DNA of 26,213 nucleotides from IMG/VR virus record IMGVR_UViG_3300023171_000195, positions 1-26,213 of that record. The stretch is one strand, 5' to 3'. Both the position numbers and the translations under genes were made by a program. The DNA is from a virus. Numbering within the stretch: the stretch's first letter is position 1; each line of letters opens with the position of its first letter. A model generated the notes under the pieces. It was not told where the DNA came from, did not search any database, and worked only from the letters and a program-made list of their open reading frames with translations. Below are positions 22,594 to 26,213 of this stretch, piece after piece.

Positions 22594-22636
22594 AAGGTAA
22601 GAGGGGTAACGATCCCCTCTAATTCCATTTTACCTT
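22594..22636 (-). promoter_or_regulatory. Stem-loop directly after the major capsid gene
   Basis: On the - strand AAGGTAA (22636-22630, covering the capsid stop) pairs with TTACCTT (22600-22594). Inside, AGAGGGG (22620-22614) pairs with CCCCTCT (22607-22601) over a 6-7 nt loop; the two stems compete for one base at the junction. There is no clean T tract after it. It is more likely an mRNA-stabilising or partial-termination hairpin that sets capsid expression above the downstream connector genes. Confidence 0.6.
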
Positions 22637-23861
22637 ATGAAGTAGCTGTAGTTCCTTTGATGAAGTAATCAGGACCATAAACTGGCAATGCATAATTACC
22701 TTCGATACGAGCAGTAATTTTATTGGTCGTAACGTTAGAGCCATCTTGCTCAAAGAATTCGATGTGCATCGCTTCCTGTGTCAATAATTGGGCTCCATTC
22801 TGGAAATCTCCAACTACATAGTCCGGCGTGTTAATTGCAGTTGATGCCCACATTGGAATGCCGAATAAACGAAGTACTCCACCTTCAAAAGTCACTCCCA
22901 TTGGTAAATCATATTCACCAGATCCAGTCGCTTTATTTTTAAAGAAGTTGTAGTAATCTACAGGACGTAAAAGAATACCGTTAGCGTCGCGCTCATATGT
23001 GTCTTCTAATACCGCGATATCAGTAATTAATTTCTCAATCAGTTTATCTGAAAGGGTGGCGGTAGAAGCAACAAAATTGCCAGCCGTCAAAATACCCTTT
23101 AAATTCGGGGTAGTACCGTTTCCGTATAACACCTGAGCATCTAAAACCTTGCGGAATTTCTCTGGCAATCTATTTTGCAAGAACGAGATAAAGCCAGGGA
23201 TATTAGTCATCGCTTTACGGGTAAAACGTAACCATCCTGCAACGGTCTCGATTTGAACAGTCGACTCGATCAAGTCTAAATCCAATTGCGCTTTAGTTCC
23301 GCCTTCTGCTACTGGGGCAATTGCACCTTCGCCATTTCCATTCTCACGCATGAAAGTGAATGAGTTACCTGGTCCAATATTTCCGCCCGGCAAAACCTGA
23401 TCCATATGGATCTTGCGATTTTGATTATAGATGATGCCAGGGGCCATTACTTGACCATAGCGACTACCACCAGTAACATTTGCGGTAGACATGTCGCCAA
23501 CGGCTTTAATATCAATACCAAAAGATTTAATCTCTTTACGAGAGAATTTCTCTAGATCATCTGTTTTCTCTGTGATGGCTTCAGCTAATACCTGGTCAAA
23601 AGATTTGGTTTGTGGAGCAGGGGTAGTAATGGTTACTTTTCCAAGTTTAACATCTAACTTATCTACTTCCACTTTCAATAAGGCAGCAGCGTCATTGATC
23701 TCTTTTAACTTAATCTCTAGATCACTACCTTTTGTTTTTTCGCTTTCAGCTAGCTTGTCTTCCAAAGCTTTAATCTGTAAGCCAATTTCTTTTTTGGATT
23801 TTTCATCCAGTGTTTTTTCAAGATCGGTCTTTAAACCGTCCAACATCTCTTTAATTTCCAT
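22635..23861 (-). CDS. Major capsid protein, HK97 family, with N-terminal scaffold (delta) domain
   Basis: 408 aa, the usual length for HK97-type precursors. Residues about 1-75 are a charged coiled coil (LDGLKTDLEKTLDEKSKKEI ...), the delta domain that acts as built-in scaffold and is removed by the prohead protease. The junction probably lies around residues 100-130 (FSRKEIKSFGIDIKAVGDMS). The capsid core follows: GGSRYGQVMAPGIIYN, then the E-loop region GNSFTFMRENGNGEG, RFTRKAMTNIPGF, the long spine helix around residues 216-235 (FISFLQNRLPEKFRKVLDAQ), LYGNGTTPNLKGIL, and the A-domain strands (GEYDLPMGVTFEGGVLRLFGIPM). Its start overlaps the protease gene by 11 nt. Capsid assembly in the cytoplasm. 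Confidence 0.95.
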   Translation of the reverse strand: MEIKEMLDGLKTDLEKTLDEKSKKEIGLQIKALEDKLAESEKTKGSDLEIKLKEINDAAALLKVEVDKLDVKLGKVTITTPAPQTKSFDQVLAEAITEKTDDLEKFSRKEIKSFGIDIKAVGDMSTANVTGGSRYGQVMAPGIIYNQNRKIHMDQVLPGGNIGPGNSFTFMRENGNGEGAIAPVAEGGTKAQLDLDLIESTVQIETVAGWLRFTRKAMTNIPGFISFLQNRLPEKFRKVLDAQVLYGNGTTPNLKGILTAGNFVASTATLSDKLIEKLITDIAVLEDTYERDANGILLRPVDYYNFFKNKATGSGEYDLPMGVTFEGGVLRLFGIPMWASTAINTPDYVVGDFQNGAQLLTQEAMHIEFFEQDGSNVTTNKITARIEGNYALPVYGPDYFIKGTTATS

Positions 23862-24540
23862 TTCTGTAATTTTCTACTTGAAGTTTTAATTTGAATGATT
23901 TGAAAGCTTCGATTATCTGCGGCTCATCAAATTGGGTGCTTACTGGCGGCGCAATTAGATCAAGTGCTTTTAGCTGCGTTTCTATTTCGGTTAACCTGCC
24001 ATCAGAATAGTTTCTGTTGTACATTTCGGTTAATTCTTTAATTTTTAAGATTAATTCATCTGAAGTCTTGAATGACTTGATGTCGACTAATGGGGTTTGT
24101 TGATTTGCTCCCCAAGTAGTTAGGGTAGAGTACTCCCAAAGCTTATATTCGTAGATTTTAACTGGATCTTTATCGTCCCTACGAATTACTTCAAAGCCGA
24201 TTGAATGCTCGAGAGAACGCTCGTTTTCCTTATAAAGCTTATAATCCTCATAAGCATCTCTACCTATCTCTTTTTTTAGGTTTAGTTGGGAACGAACCAA
24301 TAAACCGAATTCATCTTCTTTGAATTCCAACGGGATGCCCACTAAAAGACGGCCGTCATGATTAAGAAAGTGTTTTATTCTGGAAAAATTGTCTTTGATT
24401 GTTTTTTTGAATGCGCCAGGCATTGTGATGTCGCCATCTGAATCCTTATTATTGAAAGCCGATACATAGATGCTGACAACGCCTTTTTCGTCGATGTCTT
24501 CAACTTCCTTTTCTAAACTCTTAATTTCCACACCCTGCAT
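23851..24540 (-). CDS. Prohead protease (HK97 gp4 / S78 type)
   Basis: 229 aa from the ATG at 24540. A TTG at 24555 would add five residues but sits in the leader repeat, so the ATG is preferred. It matures the prohead by cutting off the capsid delta domain. Family marks are GVVSIYVSAFNNKDSDGDITMPGAF (residues 20-44), the catalytic histidine in FLNHDGRLLVGIP (H61), and the catalytic serine in LEHSIGFEV (S113), followed by EYKLWEYSTLTTWGANQQT. The last third of the protein is variable. It precedes and overlaps the capsid gene as usual. It has its own promoter and a terminator-like leader hairpin at 24541-24671. Confidence 0.9.
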   Translation of the reverse strand: MQGVEIKSLEKEVEDIDEKGVVSIYVSAFNNKDSDGDITMPGAFKKTIKDNFSRIKHFLNHDGRLLVGIPLEFKEDEFGLLVRSQLNLKKEIGRDAYEDYKLYKENERSLEHSIGFEVIRRDDKDPVKIYEYKLWEYSTLTTWGANQQTPLVDIKSFKTSDELILKIKELTEMYNRNYSDGRLTEIETQLKALDLIAPPVSTQFDEPQIIEAFKSFKLKLQVENYRNGN

Positions 24541-24598
24541 AATCCACCACACCAAAAAAAACGGGCTAAATTGTTATCAATTTCACTAATCCACCACA
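24540..24598 (-). repeat. 12-bp direct repeat flanking the leader hairpin
   Basis: TAATCCACCACA (plus strand) occurs exactly at 24540-24551 and at 24587-24598, spaced by 47 bp. One copy is in the loop of the leader hairpin and the other abuts the protease start codon. They may be binding sites for a regulator, or a trace of duplication. Confidence 0.6.
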
Positions 24599-24616
24599 AC
24601 AACGTAACCCGTTTTT
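24554..24616 (-). terminator. Terminator-like hairpin in the leader of the prohead protease gene (possible attenuator)
   Basis: On the - strand a 12-bp stem (24616-24605 with 24568-24557, core ACGGG/CCCGT) encloses a 36-nt loop with a small inner hairpin. It is followed by eight T (24561-24554). One position pairs as G-U in - strand RNA but would be an A-C mismatch in + strand RNA, which supports the - direction. It lies between a full Bacteroidota promoter and the ATG at 24540, so most transcripts could stop before the protease/capsid genes. Confidence 0.6.
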
Positions 24617-24638
24617 CTAATCAAGACCTAAACCAATT

Positions 24639-24671
24639 CAAAGATAATAAAATAACTTATAATAATACAAA
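24639..24671 (-). promoter_or_regulatory. Bacteroidota-type promoter for the prohead protease / capsid operon
   Basis: On the - strand TTTG (24671-24668) is followed after 21 nt by TATCTTTG (24646-24639). This matches both boxes of the Bacteroidota primary sigma consensus (-33 TTTG or TTG, -7 TAnnTTTG), within the spacing I know for that class. The expected start is near 24632, giving a leader of about 90 nt to the ATG at 24540 that contains the terminator-like hairpin. Confidence 0.7.
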
Positions 24672-24688
24672 TGTTTTAAAATAAATAT

Positions 24689-24696
24689 TATATTTG
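24689..24696 (+). promoter_or_regulatory. Perfect -7 box (TATATTTG), + strand
   Basis: TATATTTG matches TAnnTTTG at every fixed position. No TTTG or TTG is found 19-23 nt upstream, so the -33 element is weak or absent. It points to the right, diverging from the protease promoter, and would start RNA near 24703. That RNA would meet an intrinsic terminator at 24730-24760. Confidence 0.5.
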
Positions 24697-24729
24697 CGTA
24701 CAGTTAGTTTAATTTGGTTTTGGGTTGAG

Positions 24730-24760
24730 GCGATGAGAGAGTAATTTCTCGTCGCTTTTT
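24730..24760 (+). terminator. Intrinsic terminator upstream of the 72-aa + strand gene
   Basis: GCGATGAGA (24730-24738) pairs with TCTCGTCGC (24747-24755), 9 bp with one U-G pair, across an 8-nt loop, and is followed by TTTTT. The wobble pair forms only in + strand RNA, which supports + direction use. It lies between a + strand -7 box and the ATG at 24798. It could therefore end a short RNA of about 58 nt or act as an attenuator. Confidence 0.75.
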
Positions 24761-24797
24761 ACTGTTTCAATGATTTATTAATACTAATTTCGGGGAT

Positions 24798-25016
24798 ATG
24801 ACTGGAAAGGAATTATTTGAGTATTACACGCTTTATCGTGACTATAGCGGGGACGAAAGGGACGAGTATGCACAAACTTTATTTACTGCTCTACTGATTG
24901 TAGGAGAGGGCAAGTTATACAGATTTCTAGAAGATGCAGAAGAGCATGACAAGAAAATTAGGCTGGTCGAAGACAAAAACGTAGACGGAGCTCCTTATGA
25001 CATTGAGCTTATCTAA
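24798..25016 (+). CDS. 72-aa acidic protein opposing the MuF-protease gene
   Basis: 72 aa, family not recognised. It is strongly acidic (18 Asp/Glu against 9 Lys/Arg), mostly helical at first (GKELFEYYTLYRDYSGDERDEYAQTLFTALLIVGEG), with the end LVEDKNVDGAPYDIELI. It is the only + strand gene within the late head operon. Its 3' end overlaps the stop of the MuF-like gene by 8 bp, tail to tail. A perfect -7 box and a terminator lie upstream, so it has its own regulation. A small acidic protein next to the toxin-like domain of a polymorphic MuF protein could be an immunity or inhibitor protein; this is inference from position, charge and size. Confidence 0.6.
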   Translation: MTGKELFEYYTLYRDYSGDERDEYAQTLFTALLIVGEGKLYRFLEDAEEHDKKIRLVEDKNVDGAPYDIELI

Positions 25017-26213
25017 GGTACTTTTCGATATGTGCAATCATTTCTTCGTATAAATCTGGTGCAACTTTCTTAAAGTACGAATTACCTATGAACTTGTTTT
25101 CAAATGCATGAGCGATGAATTCGGCTTCTTTTTTGAAAGGATGGCTAAAATACTCTTTAGTATGGCCCGCTCCAAAACTTGGATTTAATGCCATTAATGT
25201 GTCGGCAAAGGAAGATATCTTTTCAATTTCATCGAAATCCTTTTTCTCGAATGCTTTCGATACACTATCAAATACGGAAGTATTGAGATTTATAAAACCT
25301 TTGTTCTTGTTGCTTGAATACTTATTTCTGTATTTGTCCATTAGGTCAGTTACCAGTCCATCGGTACGCATTCCTTTCTGCCAGTCGATTGCGTGACCAT
25401 ATTCGTGATAAACAACCGCTTCCGCTTCCCATTTACTCTTTTCTTCCCTTTGTGATGGCTGAAAATTGATGGATTTGGTTTGAACATTATACGCTGTGCC
25501 TTTAGATCGCAATCTTGTGAATGGCACCGGTATATCGAGCTGATTAAAGATATTCTTATCGATAGTTACCTTCGTTTGTTTTTCGTATTTCTCAATTCCC
25601 TCTGGTATAAATTTATTGGTTGATGGTTTTACGCTTTCGCCCAATAGCTTTTTCGCCATTCGCTCGCTCATGTAATAAATCCTACATCTGCAATTCACAC
25701 AGTTCTTAGCTCCGCCAGCCGGATCACCCGGAGCTTCCATAGCTACACCTCCGACTAAGAACTTTTCTTCTCCTTGAACAATGTGTAATTGCAGCATAGC
25801 ACGATGGGCGTCACGGGTTCTACTGTCATTCGTAGCACTCCATTCCTTCCACTTTTTTTGACCCGTTTCTTTTTCCCACGCTGTAGCTCCTAACTTATGG
25901 CCTTGCGATGCGGATCTCGTAGATTCTGTTCTTGCAATGACAGTGGATCGATAAATTGTAAATTCGCTACTTCCCTCTTTTCTGATCATTCTACCGATCT
26001 CTCTCGCTCCAAGGCCTTCCTGAATTCCTCGATAGTGTATAGACCTAATTTTATCTAGGGTTGTATTTGTGATCTTGGTAATGTGATCTCCAGAGTTTAA
26101 CATCACCCAAGCTTGAACTTGTTTGAGCCATCTGTTAAGTAAACCCGAACCAATCCCCGCCTTGGTTGGATTATTCTTTCTCAAGTCAAGATATTGCCAT
26201 TTGGCACTATCCA
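25009..26213 (-). CDS. MuF-like minor head protein with C-terminal zinc metalloprotease domain, 5' end outside the window
   Basis: At least 400 aa. The frame is open through the right edge. A TTG at 26184 is not taken as the start because upstream residues (DSAKWQYLDLRK) continue it. Counting from 26184, the MuF domain covers about 30-180: GLGAREIGRMIRKEGSS, VIARTESTRSASQGH, WSATNDSRTRDAHRAM, and the closing PGDPAGGAKNCVNCRCRIYY with the Cys-x-x-Cys-x-Cys cluster (162-167). A second domain follows (about 190-391) with VVYHEYGHAIDW, an HExxH zinc site (H260, E261, H264), and a downstream KKEAEFIAHAFE (E353/E355) able to supply the third ligand. MuF proteins sit at the portal and are injected or packaged. 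In polymorphic MuF toxins the C-terminal domain is the toxin. Substrate unknown. Confidence 0.85.
   Translation of the reverse strand, partial: DSAKWQYLDLRKNNPTKAGIGSGLLNRWLKQVQAWVMLNSGDHITKITNTTLDKIRSIHYRGIQEGLGAREIGRMIRKEGSSEFTIYRSTVIARTESTRSASQGHKLGATAWEKETGQKKWKEWSATNDSRTRDAHRAMLQLHIVQGEEKFLVGGVAMEAPGDPAGGAKNCVNCRCRIYYMSERMAKKLLGESVKPSTNKFIPEGIEKYEKQTKVTIDKNIFNQLDIPVPFTRLRSKGTAYNVQTKSINFQPSQREEKSKWEAEAVVYHEYGHAIDWQKGMRTDGLVTDLMDKYRNKYSSNKNKGFINLNTSVFDSVSKAFEKKDFDEIEKISSFADTLMALNPSFGAGHTKEYFSHPFKKEAEFIAHAFENKFIGNSYFKKVAPDLYEEMIAHIEKYLR

Noticed and set aside
24541-24555. TTG start at 24555 for the prohead protease, giving MVWWIMQG...
   Set aside because: It adds five residues from the leader direct repeat; the ATG at 24540 starts the conserved protein.

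Overview
The window reads as roughly half of a tailed-phage genome or prophage (siphovirus type, HK97-like head) from a member of the Bacteroidota. Three things point to that host: the base composition is low in GC; promoter boxes match the Bacteroidota pattern TTTG / TAnnTTTG; and several proteins resemble those of Bacteroidota phages (small SSB-tailed protein, large tail-tip protein, N-acetylmuramidase). No integrase, repressor, terminase or portal gene lies inside the window. The last two would be expected just beyond the right edge. No tRNA gene or CRISPR array was seen.

Left arm, + strand (1-7455): a tightly packed early/replication operon. In order it holds a DUF6745-like protein cut by the window edge, a histidine-rich partner, a small protein ending in an SSB-type acidic tip, a 57-aa protein, a winged-helix replication initiator with 12-bp-phased repeats inside the gene (possible origin), a RecA/DnaB-fold ATPase also ending in an SSB-like tip, two small proteins, a helicase-DNA methyltransferase fusion, and a DndC/PAPS-reductase-like sulfurtransferase. 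The last two overlap by 4 nt and look like a DNA-modification pair.

Middle, - strand (about 7515-10590): a small unknown gene and an unknown gene with a possible HEPN RNase motif, separated by an intrinsic terminator. To their right, past a second terminator, is the lysis region (unknown 159-aa protein, 2-TM holin candidate, muramidase endolysin, TM/coiled-coil protein).

Right arm, - strand (10267-26213, transcribed right to left): the late structural genes in classic order. These are MuF-like head protein with a C-terminal zinc-protease domain (cut by the right edge), prohead protease, major capsid protein, head-tail connectors, tail completion, major tail protein, tail-assembly chaperones joined by a -1 frameshift (A AAA AAG), tape measure, tail tip, fibres (one with a Sec signal peptide, one an SGNH hydrolase) and lysis.

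The most unusual part is 24540-25016, inside the head operon. A small acidic gene on the + strand converges on the MuF-protease gene. Two divergent Bacteroidota-type promoter elements sit between it and the prohead protease gene, and each is followed within about 60-80 nt by a terminator-like hairpin before the next gene. This suggests a toxin/immunity-like pair plus attenuated (antitermination-type) control of capsid expression. All functional statements come from reading motifs; no database search was run.
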